DNA from: M3007 sp964481485
Lineage (GTDB): Bacteria > Bacteroidota > Bacteroidia > Chitinophagales > Saprospiraceae
DNA: 15,909 bases
Reading direction: 5' to 3'
NCBI GenBank assembly: GCA_964481485.1
Contig: CAYZVM010000136.1
Location: 1 to 15,909 of the forward strand
The notes under the pieces were generated by a model. That model saw nothing but the letters and a program-made list of their open reading frames with translations. It ran no database searches and was not told where the DNA came from. Of the stretch, positions 1 through 6,455 are shown in pieces. The translations under genes and the position numbers were made by a program. How positions within the stretch are numbered: the first letter of the stretch is position 1; the number at the start of each line of letters is the position of its first letter.

Positions 1-1169
1 AACCGGGCAACTTCACCGTCACGGTCAGCAAAGCAGGGTTTGTTGCCCAAACTTTTAACGTGGCGTTTGTGCCGGGCGAAGTGGTAGAATTGAACGTGAC
101 CCTCGAGGCACCCTCGGCTTTTAACATCACCGGCACGGTGGTGGATGAGGCCACCCAAGCCCCTATCGCCAATGCGCCAATCATTCTCTTTAGCAACGAT
201 ATACAATACAACCTGCAAACAAACGCCGCTGGGCAGTTTGAAGTTGATTGTATCCCCGGCGGTGAATACCAGGCTATTTCCAATGCTTGGGGCTATTTGC
301 CCGGCACCGCTACCGTCAGCGCGAATGGCAACGTGACCATTTCGCTCAAAAAAGGCTACTACGACGATTTCGGGTTTAATCTCGGCTGGACTACCTCCGT
401 TTCTGGTGCCAATGCTGGCCTTTGGGTGGGCGGCGAGCCAATAGGCACCACTTCGCAGGGAAATTTTGCAAACCCAGGCTCCGATGTCCCAACGGACACC
501 AACGACGAGTGCTATATGACTGGCAACGGCGGCGGCAACGCCGGCACCGATGATGTGGACAACGGCTCGGTGACGCTCACTTGCCCGCCGATGAACCTCG
601 CCAGCTATCAAGATGCCGTACTGTCTTTCTGGTATTGGTTTTTCAACGACGGTGGGCAAGGGACTACTCCCAACGATCAATTAGAGGTGCGCGTGACCAG
701 CAACGGGCAAACGGTGACTATTTTGACAGAAACCGAATCCGAGAGCGATTGGCGTTTTTCTGGGGAAATCCATCTGAAAGACTATGTGACTTTGTCCGAC
801 AATGTCCAAGTGCAGTTCATCGCCGCCGATGATGACCCCGGCCACTTTGTGGAAGCCGCCGTGGACGTATTCCAAGTCGTGCCGGGCGACGTGGTATCAG
901 GGACAAACTCAGCCATTGATGCCTCGGCTTTCGTCTCGGTCACACCCAACCCAACGGCGACTTCTTTCGCTATTCGCTACGACTGGCCGACGGCTCAAAA
1001 TCTGACCCTCGAAGTGCGCAATTTGCTCGGCCAGGTAATGATGACCCAACACCTGAACACCGCCACTGGCACACTCACCTGTGGTGATACTTGGCCAAAA
1101 GGTGTGTATGTCGCCACACTGCGCAACGCCGAGCGCCAGAGTGCGCCAGTGCGTATGGTGAAACAGTAA
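1..1169 (+). CDS. C-terminal part of secreted T9SS type A cargo protein with carboxypeptidase-regulatory-like domain (5' partial)
   Basis: The reading frame is open through the left edge, with its first full codon at position 3, so this is a fragment; the GTG at 60 is internal. Nucleotides 3-119 look like the end of one peptidase-associated beta-sandwich. Nucleotides 120-354 hold a complete carboxypeptidase-regulatory-like domain (GTVVDEATQAPIANAPIIL, then AAGQFEVDCIPGGEY). About 355-890 form a jelly-roll-like region rich in Asp/Gly/Asn (DDFGF, VLSFWYWFFND). The last 80 or so residues are a T9SS type A sorting domain: VTPNPTATSFAIRYD, LEVRNLLGQVM, GVYVATLRN and a basic end. This domain takes exported proteins through the outer membrane and is normally removed at the surface. 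The architecture is common in the tails of secreted M14/M36-type metallopeptidases, but no catalytic domain is in the window, so the enzyme type is unknown. Confidence 0.85.
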   Translation, partial: PGNFTVTVSKAGFVAQTFNVAFVPGEVVELNVTLEAPSAFNITGTVVDEATQAPIANAPIILFSNDIQYNLQTNAAGQFEVDCIPGGEYQAISNAWGYLPGTATVSANGNVTISLKKGYYDDFGFNLGWTTSVSGANAGLWVGGEPIGTTSQGNFANPGSDVPTDTNDECYMTGNGGGNAGTDDVDNGSVTLTCPPMNLASYQDAVLSFWYWFFNDGGQGTTPNDQLEVRVTSNGQTVTILTETESESDWRFSGEIHLKDYVTLSDNVQVQFIAADDDPGHFVEAAVDVFQVVPGDVVSGTNSAIDASAFVSVTPNPTATSFAIRYDWPTAQNLTLEVRNLLGQVMMTQHLNTATGTLTCGDTWPKGVYVATLRNAERQSAPVRMVKQ

Positions 1170-1188
1170 AGAAGAGACTGGGAATAAA

Positions 1189-1247
1189 TTTATACAGCGA
1201 GGGCATAGCGGTTTTTGATAAAAACTGCTATGCCCTCGCTGTATAAA
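1189..1247. terminator. long near-perfect inverted repeat, possible bidirectional terminator
   Basis: Two 28-base arms (1189-1216 and 1220-1247) flank a 3-base loop (GAT). They pair throughout, with one G-U wobble. The hairpin sits between the stop codon of the plus-strand T9SS protein (1169) and the stop of the minus-strand toxin (1258), where a shared terminator would be expected. Neither side has a clean U-tract: the minus direction is followed by a T-rich TTTATTCC, the plus direction by AAAG. The stem is longer than most intrinsic terminators, so a palindromic repeat element is an alternative. Confidence 0.55.
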
Positions 1248-1255
1248 AAGCCACC

Positions 1256-1514
1256 TTAATAATGACCAAGCAGCGAAACTATTGTAATAGAATCGTCTGC
1301 GACTGAATAAACTAAGCGGTTGGAATCGTCAATCCTCCTTGACCAAAAACCCGTCAAATTGCCTTTGAGCGGCTCGGGTTTTCCCAAGCCTTCAAACGGA
1401 GTACGGCGACATTCTTGAATTATCCGAAAAATACGTTGGTAAGTTTTTTTTGTCCCGCACCAACCATTCGTTGAACTCCTCGAACGAATTGCCCTTAAAT
1501 TTCACACCTCTCAT
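1256..1514 (-). pseudogene. yoeB: YoeB/Txe-family mRNA-interferase toxin, frameshifted at an A8 run
   Basis: The ATG at 1514 overlaps the antitoxin stop as ATGA. Frame 0 runs M-R-G-V-K-F to R-D-K-K, then meets eight A residues (T8 at 1444-1451 on the plus strand), leaves the YoeB frame and stops after 40 residues. Skipping one A restores an 85-aa product matching the family end to end, with RRTPFEGLGKPEPLKGNL, GFWSRRI, RLVYSVADDS and a terminal HY; E. coli YoeB has 84 aa. In the reconstructed protein Glu47, Arg66, His84 and Tyr85 match the family's catalytic Glu46, Arg65, His83 and Tyr84. YoeB toxins bind the ribosomal A site and cleave mRNA. The shift could be a true inactivating indel, a homopolymer sequencing error, or a site of transcriptional slippage; the sequence alone does not decide. 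Family identity is very secure, loss of function is not. Confidence 0.85.
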
Positions 1515-1786
1515 TGCTCAACACGCTTGAACTGCTGTGTCTCAGCTGCTTTGCCGTGCAAAGACTTTTTGACGTACTGCTCGAACTCATCTTTTTCAAA
1601 CACATACGAAACATCAGAAGACGCGTTTTTCAGCACTTTTTGTTCAAAAGGCTCTGACAAAGAGGCATCGCTGGACATTTCTGCTCGCACAGAAATTCGC
1701 AATTTCTGACCTTTGAATGCCACTTTAATGGCTTCCAAAAGTTTGTAATCCAATTCAGACTCGTTGAGTTGATAAATGAGTTCCAT
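1511..1786 (-). CDS. putative antitoxin upstream of the YoeB-like toxin
   Basis: This 91-aa protein starts MELIYQLNESELDYKLLEAI and ends KRVEQ; its stop overlaps the toxin start by ATGA, the classic translational coupling of a toxin-antitoxin operon. I chose the ATG at 1786 over an upstream in-frame ATG at 1873 because a -7-like box (TACTTTTG) lies 23 bases before it, and because the longer version would run into the divergent glycosyltransferase gene. The N-terminal half reads as strand-helix-strand (LIYQL, YKLLEAIKVAF, QKLRISVRA). The second half has a charged helical segment (FEKDEFEQYVKK) that could be the toxin-binding part. I see no YefM/Phd N-terminal fold and no evident helix-turn-helix, although YoeB is classically paired with YefM. 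The antitoxin role is inferred from position and size, not from sequence family. Confidence 0.7.
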   Translation of the reverse strand: MELIYQLNESELDYKLLEAIKVAFKGQKLRISVRAEMSSDASLSEPFEQKVLKNASSDVSYVFEKDEFEQYVKKSLHGKAAETQQFKRVEQ

Positions 1787-1808
1787 TGCTTGAAAGTTTG
1801 AGTGATTG

Positions 1809-1840
1809 CAAAAGTACAGAAAAACAACGTTCATGGCCAA
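1809..1840 (-). promoter_or_regulatory. Bacteroidota-type promoter of the toxin-antitoxin operon
   Basis: On the minus strand a -7 box TACTTTTG (1809-1816) fits TAnnTTTG exactly. A TTG at 1838-1840 lies 21 bases upstream, within the 17-23 base spacing known for Bacteroidota -33 elements. The box is 23 bases before the antitoxin ATG at 1786. The -33 element falls inside the first codons of the divergent glycosyltransferase gene (ATG 1833). Confidence 0.5.
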
Positions 1841-3323
1841 CAGCAAAAATCTCCGGCTACCCATGTTTGGCATCCTCGCGCTGGGGTGTTTTTTTATTGG
1901 CGTTCAATATTTTTACAACCGAAGCCTTTGGTTCGACGAGGCCTTGCTGGCCCTGAACGTTATCAACCGTGACTTTGCGGGGCTGCTTTCGCCTTTGGAC
2001 TATTACCAATCAGCACCCGTCCTTTTCCTGCTTATCGAGCGTTTTTTTGTACAGATATTGGGGCAAGGAGAAATGAGCCTGCGGGCTTTCCCGGTGTTGT
2101 GTTCACTATTTTCCGTATTACTTTTCTATCGAATTGCCCCCAAATTATACCCGAACAAAACTACCGGGCTGCTCGCATCGTCGCTGTTTTGCCTGTCCCC
2201 TTCGCTAATTTATTTTTCCTCCGAAGTCAAGCAATACGCCTGCGACGTGCTGGTACTGCTCCTCAACTATTGGGTGATGTTCCGTCATGTTGAGGAGAAA
2301 AAAACCTTTCGGCATCCGACGTTGTCCATCGTCGGCATTGCTTCCGTTTTTTTGTCCAACATCGCGCCGGTGGTGCTGTGCACGACGGGGATATTTTTGC
2401 TGGCAAAAGGAGTTCGGCAGCGCAGTTTCAAAAATCCGGAAAACATAAAAACTTACTTGGTGGTCGCCTCATGGATGGCAGCATTTGCAGCGTATTATTT
2501 TCTGTTCATCGCGAACCATCCGCTCCAGCAGCACATGACGGATTATTGGCAAAAAGCCTTTCCGCCACAAAATCCGTTCAGCATAGAATTTCTAAAATGG
2601 TGCGCCCGTGCAGCCAAGATGGTGTTTACGAGAATATTGGCTTTTCCCGAAAAATACGGATTGTTCGCGCCGTTTGTGCTGGGTTATGTCGCAGCATTGG
2701 CACATCTTTTCCATAGCCGAAAATTTGAACTGCTGTTCTTGCTGACCGCGCCGGTGGGGCTGCATTTTGCACTCGCCTATTTCCAATTCTATCCTTTTGA
2801 CCACCGTTTTATGTTGTACCAAACGCCATTATTCGCGATTGGTGTTTCTATCGGTTTCTATTATTTTTATAGAGAAATAATAGAAAAGCGATTGACAAAA
2901 CGCTGGCCTGTTTTGTTGTTTTTGCCGTCGGCGATTTTTCTTTTTCAATTGGTCGCCGAATTCCCGATAGAACGAGACGAGATAAAACGAAGCATAAATT
3001 TTATCAATAAAAACATAGAAAGTGGCGATAACCTCTATGTCTACTACGGTGCGGCGGGTGCGTTCAGGTATTATCGCCAAATTGGTTTTGCCTCAGTCGG
3101 CAATCCTGCCGTTTTTGGACAATCAGAACCGGAACACGTGGAAATTTTTGTCGGAGATTTGGCACCATTTAAAGGACGGACATGGGTGCTGTTTTCGCAT
3201 CTCCAACCTTTCGGCACGGAGGCGGAGAAAACCTTTATTGTCAATCATCTTTCCGGGAGAGGGAAATTACTGGGTTCATTTGACACGAAAGGCTCGGCGG
3301 CGTATTTGTTTGACATCCGGTAA
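1833..3323 (+). CDS. polytopic GT-C (GT39/PMT-like) glycosyltransferase
   Basis: The 496-aa protein is almost entirely hydrophobic helices: a first membrane segment (FGILALGCFFIGVQYF, residues 12-27), then a loop with SLWFDEALL, where Asp35-Glu36 match the acidic pair in the first periplasmic loop that is catalytic in GT-C enzymes. Further segments include LRAFPVLCSLFSVLLFYRIA, the family-like LLASSLFCLSPSLIYFSSEVKQY, and several later helices up to FPIERD; a soluble tail of about 110 residues follows. Such enzymes move a sugar from a polyprenyl-phosphate carrier onto a protein, lipid or glycan at the outer face of the inner membrane; the substrate cannot be read here. The start at ATG 1833 (MANSKNLRL) is preferred to an in-frame TTG at 1806, which lies in the divergent promoter region. 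It is convergent with purB, with 17 bases between stop codons. Confidence 0.8.
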   Translation: MANSKNLRLPMFGILALGCFFIGVQYFYNRSLWFDEALLALNVINRDFAGLLSPLDYYQSAPVLFLLIERFFVQILGQGEMSLRAFPVLCSLFSVLLFYRIAPKLYPNKTTGLLASSLFCLSPSLIYFSSEVKQYACDVLVLLLNYWVMFRHVEEKKTFRHPTLSIVGIASVFLSNIAPVVLCTTGIFLLAKGVRQRSFKNPENIKTYLVVASWMAAFAAYYFLFIANHPLQQHMTDYWQKAFPPQNPFSIEFLKWCARAAKMVFTRILAFPEKYGLFAPFVLGYVAALAHLFHSRKFELLFLLTAPVGLHFALAYFQFYPFDHRFMLYQTPLFAIGVSIGFYYFYREIIEKRLTKRWPVLLFLPSAIFLFQLVAEFPIERDEIKRSINFINKNIESGDNLYVYYGAAGAFRYYRQIGFASVGNPAVFGQSEPEHVEIFVGDLAPFKGRTWVLFSHLQPFGTEAEKTFIVNHLSGRGKLLGSFDTKGSAAYLFDIR

Positions 3324-3340
3324 CGTGGCCGCCCCACGGC

Positions 3341-4672
3341 TCACCCGCCCACATAATTGTGCGGCGTCAATTGTTTCAGTTCCTCTTTCACCTCGTCGCC
3401 CACTTCCAGGCTGTCAACAAATTCGTGCAGCACCTCCCGCGTCACCAGCGAACGTCCGCGCGTGAGATTTTTCAGGGCTTCATAAGGCTGCGGGTAGCCT
3501 TCGCGGCGCAGGATGACCTGAATACCCTCGGCCACCACCATCCAATTGTCCTCGAGGTCGTCGAAAAGTTGGCCTTCGTTGAGTAGGAGCTTGCCCAAAC
3601 CTTTGATGATGGATTTGAACGCGATGAGGGTATGCCCCATCGGTACGCCGACGTTGCGCAGCACGGTGGAGTCGGTGAGGTCGCGCTGGAGGCGGCTGAC
3701 GGGCAGTTTTTCGGCGAGGTGTTGGAAAAAGGCATTTGCCAGCCCGAGGTTGCCTTCCGCATTTTCAAAATCAATGGGGTTTACTTTGTGCGGCATGGCC
3801 GAAGAACCGACCTCGTCTTTGACGGTTTGTTGCCGGAAATATTCCATCGAAATGTACGTCCACACGTCGCGGCAAAAGTCGAGCAAGATGGTATTGATTC
3901 GGCCAAGTGCTTGGCATTGAGCGGCAAAGCAATCGTAGTGCTCGATTTGGGTGGTGAACTTGGAGCGTTCCAATCCGAGGAATTCTCCCACAAAATCATC
4001 GCCGAATTGCTGCCAATTGTAGTCCGGGTATGCTGCAAAATGGGCGTTGAAATTGCCCGTTGCGCCGCCGAATTTGGCGCGATGGGGGATTTGGCGCAGC
4101 AATTCGAGTTGCACGTCCAGGCGCTCCACGAACACACGGAATTCTTTGCCCAAAAGGGTCGGCGAGGCGGGCTGGCCATGTGTGCGGGCGAGCATGGGCA
4201 CCCGCGCCCAGTCCTGCGAAAGTTGTTCGAGGTGGTCGCGGAGCCGTTGGAACAGAGGGTAGTACACGCCGTCCAGCGCGTTTTTGAAAAGCAGCGGCGT
4301 GGCCGTGTTGTTGATGTCTTGCGAGGTGAGGCCGAAGTGGACAAATTCGCGGAGGTGGCCGAGTTCTAGCGCGTCGAATCGTTCTTTGAGAAAATATTCC
4401 ACGGCTTTCACGTCGTGGTTGGTCGTGCGTTCTATGGCTTTTATTTGCTCCGCATCGGCGAGGCTGAAGTTTTCAAAAATGCCGTTGAGGTCGTCTATTT
4501 TGTCGTCCTCAAAACTCGCCAATTGCGGCAGCCCGTATTGGCACAGTGCAATAAAATATTGTATTTCAACAAAAACGCGGTAACGAATGAGGGCGTACTC
4601 ACTGAAATAGTCGGTGAGTTCGCGGGTCTTGTCGGCGTAGCGACCGTCAATGGGCGATATGGCTGTGAGCAT
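3341..4672 (-). CDS. purB: adenylosuccinate lyase
   Basis: PurB catalyses two beta-eliminations in purine synthesis: SAICAR to AICAR plus fumarate, and adenylosuccinate to AMP plus fumarate. The protein starts MLTAISPIDGRYADKT, the usual PurB N-terminus, and has 443 aa, normal for the family. Visible landmarks are ERTTNHDVKAVEY (His86), GLTSQDINNTA, THGQPASPTLLGKE with the general-acid His165, GGATGNFNAH, and the fumarase/aspartase superfamily signature GSSAMPHKVNPIDFENAEGN with the catalytic Ser at about 291. The frame stays open upstream to 4909, but that extension has no family similarity and overlaps the lipoprotein gene, so ATG 4672 is the start. It is divergent from the lipoprotein-SCO-cytochrome operon, with 103 bases between start codons. 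All key residues appear intact; it is a housekeeping cytosolic homotetramer. Confidence 0.97.
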   Translation of the reverse strand: MLTAISPIDGRYADKTRELTDYFSEYALIRYRVFVEIQYFIALCQYGLPQLASFEDDKIDDLNGIFENFSLADAEQIKAIERTTNHDVKAVEYFLKERFDALELGHLREFVHFGLTSQDINNTATPLLFKNALDGVYYPLFQRLRDHLEQLSQDWARVPMLARTHGQPASPTLLGKEFRVFVERLDVQLELLRQIPHRAKFGGATGNFNAHFAAYPDYNWQQFGDDFVGEFLGLERSKFTTQIEHYDCFAAQCQALGRINTILLDFCRDVWTYISMEYFRQQTVKDEVGSSAMPHKVNPIDFENAEGNLGLANAFFQHLAEKLPVSRLQRDLTDSTVLRNVGVPMGHTLIAFKSIIKGLGKLLLNEGQLFDDLEDNWMVVAEGIQVILRREGYPQPYEALKNLTRGRSLVTREVLHEFVDSLEVGDEVKEELKQLTPHNYVGG

Positions 4673-4749
4673 GCTGTTTAGAGTAGTTTCAAACGCGGCG
4701 AAATTCGGCTTTTTTCGCAAAATGAACACGATACCACCGTTTAGGCTGC

Positions 4750-4757
4750 TACATTTG
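4750..4757 (+). promoter_or_regulatory. -7 box for the lipoprotein-SCO-cytochrome operon
   Basis: TACATTTG fits the Bacteroidota -7 consensus TAnnTTTG and lies 18 bases before the lipoprotein ATG at 4776, implying a very short leader. I see no good TTG -33 element at 17-23 bases upstream, so this rests on the -7 box alone. The same octamer occurs before the large T9SS gene at 6409. Confidence 0.4.
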
Positions 4758-4775
4758 CGGTCAAAATACATTGCC

Positions 4776-5186
4776 ATGAAAAATATACTGTGCATTGCCG
4801 CCCTGCTCATGCTGTTCACCTCTTGCGACGACAGCCAAGAGCAAATCAAAGCCCTGAAAAAAGAAACGATGGATATCCACGATGAAGCCATGAAAGATTT
4901 GGCCGACATGAACCGGGTGAGCCGCGAATTGAAAGATTATATGGTGGTGGCGCTGATGACACCCGAACAATCGCAACAATTTTTCACAGTTTTGGCAGAT
5001 ATGAAAAAAGCGGAGGACGGCATGATGAGCTGGATGGCGGAGTACAAAGACCCGAAAGGGATGCCCGGCCAAGAAGCCATCGCCTATATGCAAGACCAAA
5101 AACAAAAGATTGCGACCAACCGCGACGACATCCGCGCGGCGTTGGAGGCGGGGAAAAAACTGATACCGACACCTGAGGAGCAGTAA
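4776..5186 (+). CDS. small hypothetical lipoprotein (often annotated 'viral A-type inclusion protein')
   Basis: The 136-aa product begins MKNILCIAALLMLFTSC, a signal peptide ending in a lipobox with the lipidated cysteine at residue 17, so it should be anchored in a membrane facing the periplasm. The rest is charged and almost all helical: EQIKALKKETMDIHDEAMKD is heptad-like, MMSWMAEYKDPKG is a short Trp-containing segment, and DQKQKIATNRDDIRAALEAG is a second helix. That suggests a helical hairpin or coiled coil. From memory, similar short lipoproteins lie next to SCO genes in other Bacteroidota and carry the uninformative inclusion-protein label. There is no catalytic motif. It is followed by the SCO gene after 41 bases with no terminator, so co-transcription is likely; the function is unknown, with a link to copper or cytochrome maturation inferred from context. 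Confidence 0.85.
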   Translation: MKNILCIAALLMLFTSCDDSQEQIKALKKETMDIHDEAMKDLADMNRVSRELKDYMVVALMTPEQSQQFFTVLADMKKAEDGMMSWMAEYKDPKGMPGQEAIAYMQDQKQKIATNRDDIRAALEAGKKLIPTPEEQ

Positions 5187-5227
5187 TTTTTTCTAAAAAA
5201 CGCCACCGCAACAAGTCTGTTTCAAAA

Positions 5228-5851
5228 ATGAAAAATTTTCTCTTTATCGCGCTCATTGTCAGCGGCTTGGCCGCCTGTACCGAATCCTCGGAGCATCGCA
5301 TTTTGCCCATTCTTGGCGAGCGCGACATATCTCCGGCGGGCGATACCGTGTATCCGACGGTGCCGGATTTTTCTTTCATCGATCAGGACAGCCAAGCAGT
5401 GACGAATGCCACGTTCGCCGGGAAAATTTATGTGGTGGATTTCTTTTTCATCCACTGCCCCACAATATGCCCGAAGGTGAAAAAGAACGGCCTGCGTTTG
5501 TACGAAAAATACAAAAATGACGACCGCGTTTTGCTACTCTCGCATTCCATTGACACCAAGCACGACACGGTGGCCGCGCTGCACCGCCATGCCCAAAAAT
5601 TGGGGATTGATTCAAAAAAATGGCACCTCGTGACGGGTGTAAAGGATGAGATTTACGGCATCGCGGACAATTATTTCAGCGTGGCGACGGAAGACCCCGA
5701 TGCACCGGGCGGCTTCGACCACTCTGGGCGGCTGATTCTGGTGGACAAAAACCGCCACGTCCGCTCATTCTGCGATGGCACGGACGCGGACGACGTGACG
5801 CGGTTTATGAAAGATATTGACGTGCTGCTGGCAGAGCAGTTCCCAAAATGA
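5228..5851 (+). CDS. SCO1/SenC-family copper-binding thioredoxin-like lipoprotein
   Basis: SCO proteins deliver copper to the CuA centre of cytochrome oxidase or act as thiol-disulfide reductases for it. The 207-aa product has a signal peptide with lipobox GLAAC (Cys17), then a linker and PTVPDFSFIDQDSQAVTN, the usual start of the thioredoxin-like fold. The metal ligands are present: the CxxxC motif HCPTICP (Cys77, Cys81) and the distal His165 in GGFDHSGRLILVDK. FFFIHCP matches the family's FxxxxCP strand-helix junction, and LSHSIDTKHDT matches the SxDP-type loop with Thr for Pro. It lies between the lipoprotein and the cytochrome c gene with short gaps (41 and 43 bases), consistent with an oxidase-related periplasmic module. 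No cytochrome oxidase subunit genes are in the window, so the client enzyme is unknown. Confidence 0.93.
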   Translation: MKNFLFIALIVSGLAACTESSEHRILPILGERDISPAGDTVYPTVPDFSFIDQDSQAVTNATFAGKIYVVDFFFIHCPTICPKVKKNGLRLYEKYKNDDRVLLLSHSIDTKHDTVAALHRHAQKLGIDSKKWHLVTGVKDEIYGIADNYFSVATEDPDAPGGFDHSGRLILVDKNRHVRSFCDGTDADDVTRFMKDIDVLLAEQFPK

Positions 5852-5894
5852 CAAAATCAGCGAGTGCCGCAGTGGGCGGACAGATTTCTGCAAA

Positions 5895-6326
5895 ATGACA
5901 AAAAAGAACAACATTCGCATCCTATTCGGCAACCTGCTCTTGCTCCTGTCCTTTCTTTTTTTCCAATGCCAACCCAACCTCCATCGCGAGGGCGAACGTC
6001 TGTATAAAACCCACTGCGCCAATTGCCACATGGACAACGGCGAGGGATTGGGCGCACTCATACCACCGCTCGCAGGGGCGGATTATTTGGGAAAAAACCG
6101 GGAAAAACTGCCGTGTTTGGTCAAGTATGGCATCAAAGACAGCATCGCGGTGAACGGAAAAATCTACGCGGAAGAAATGCTGGGTGTACCGACGCTCTCT
6201 GATATCCATATTACCAACGTGCTCAATTACATCAACTCGAATTGGGGCAACAACCTCCGACCGTACCAATTGGACGAGGTGCGGGCTTTGCTCGAAAAAT
6301 GCAAATCGGAGCGAAGTGTGAAATGA
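5895..6326 (+). CDS. mono-heme c-type cytochrome, probable lipoprotein
   Basis: The 143-aa protein has a hydrophobic N-terminus (ILFGNLLLLLSFLFFQC) and a single heme-attachment site CANCH (Cys41, Cys44, His45) in the context GERLYKTHCANCHMDNGEG, typical of class I cytochrome c domains. Met95 in AEEMLGVPTLSD is the likely sixth ligand, and ITNVLNYINSNWG is the usual C-terminal helix. Cys25 could be lipidated, but the lipobox (F-F-Q-C) is poor, so a simple membrane anchor is also possible. The ATG at 5895 is chosen because it begins a normal signal sequence; the frame stays open to 5817 but would overlap the SCO gene. It would carry single electrons in the periplasm, plausibly to the same respiratory enzyme served by the SCO protein upstream. 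No clear terminator was found after it. Confidence 0.93.
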   Translation: MTKKNNIRILFGNLLLLLSFLFFQCQPNLHREGERLYKTHCANCHMDNGEGLGALIPPLAGADYLGKNREKLPCLVKYGIKDSIAVNGKIYAEEMLGVPTLSDIHITNVLNYINSNWGNNLRPYQLDEVRALLEKCKSERSVK

Positions 6327-6385
6327 CACAATAACCTCAATTCCCCCAACATCTGCCAACCTGCGACACAAAAGCCCGGCAAGGA

Positions 6386-6416
6386 TTGGGCAATCCGGCA
6401 GGTCTCTCTACATTTG
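6386..6416 (+). promoter_or_regulatory. Bacteroidota-type promoter of the large T9SS gene
   Basis: A TTG at 6386-6388 and a -7 box TACATTTG at 6409-6416 are separated by 20 bases, matching the Bacteroidota sigma-70 consensus. The start codon is 40 bases downstream at 6456. The TTG sits in a small hairpin GGATT-GGGC-AATCC (6383-6396), which could be coincidental or a weak regulatory or terminator structure after the cytochrome gene. Confidence 0.6.
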
Positions 6417-6455
6417 GCACTACCATTTTTGGCTACGGACAATTACGACACACTG

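Noticed and set aside
3324..3338. Small hairpin CGTGG-CCGCC-CCACG between the convergent glycosyltransferase and purB stops
   Set aside because: Only a 5-bp stem and no U-tract on either strand; too weak to call a terminator.
3632..4369. 245-codon open frame on the plus strand
   Set aside because: Antisense to purB, which has its full signature motifs.
4673..4909. 79-codon N-terminal extension of purB
   Set aside because: The family N-terminus begins at MLTAISPIDGRY; the extension overlaps the divergent lipoprotein gene and its promoter.
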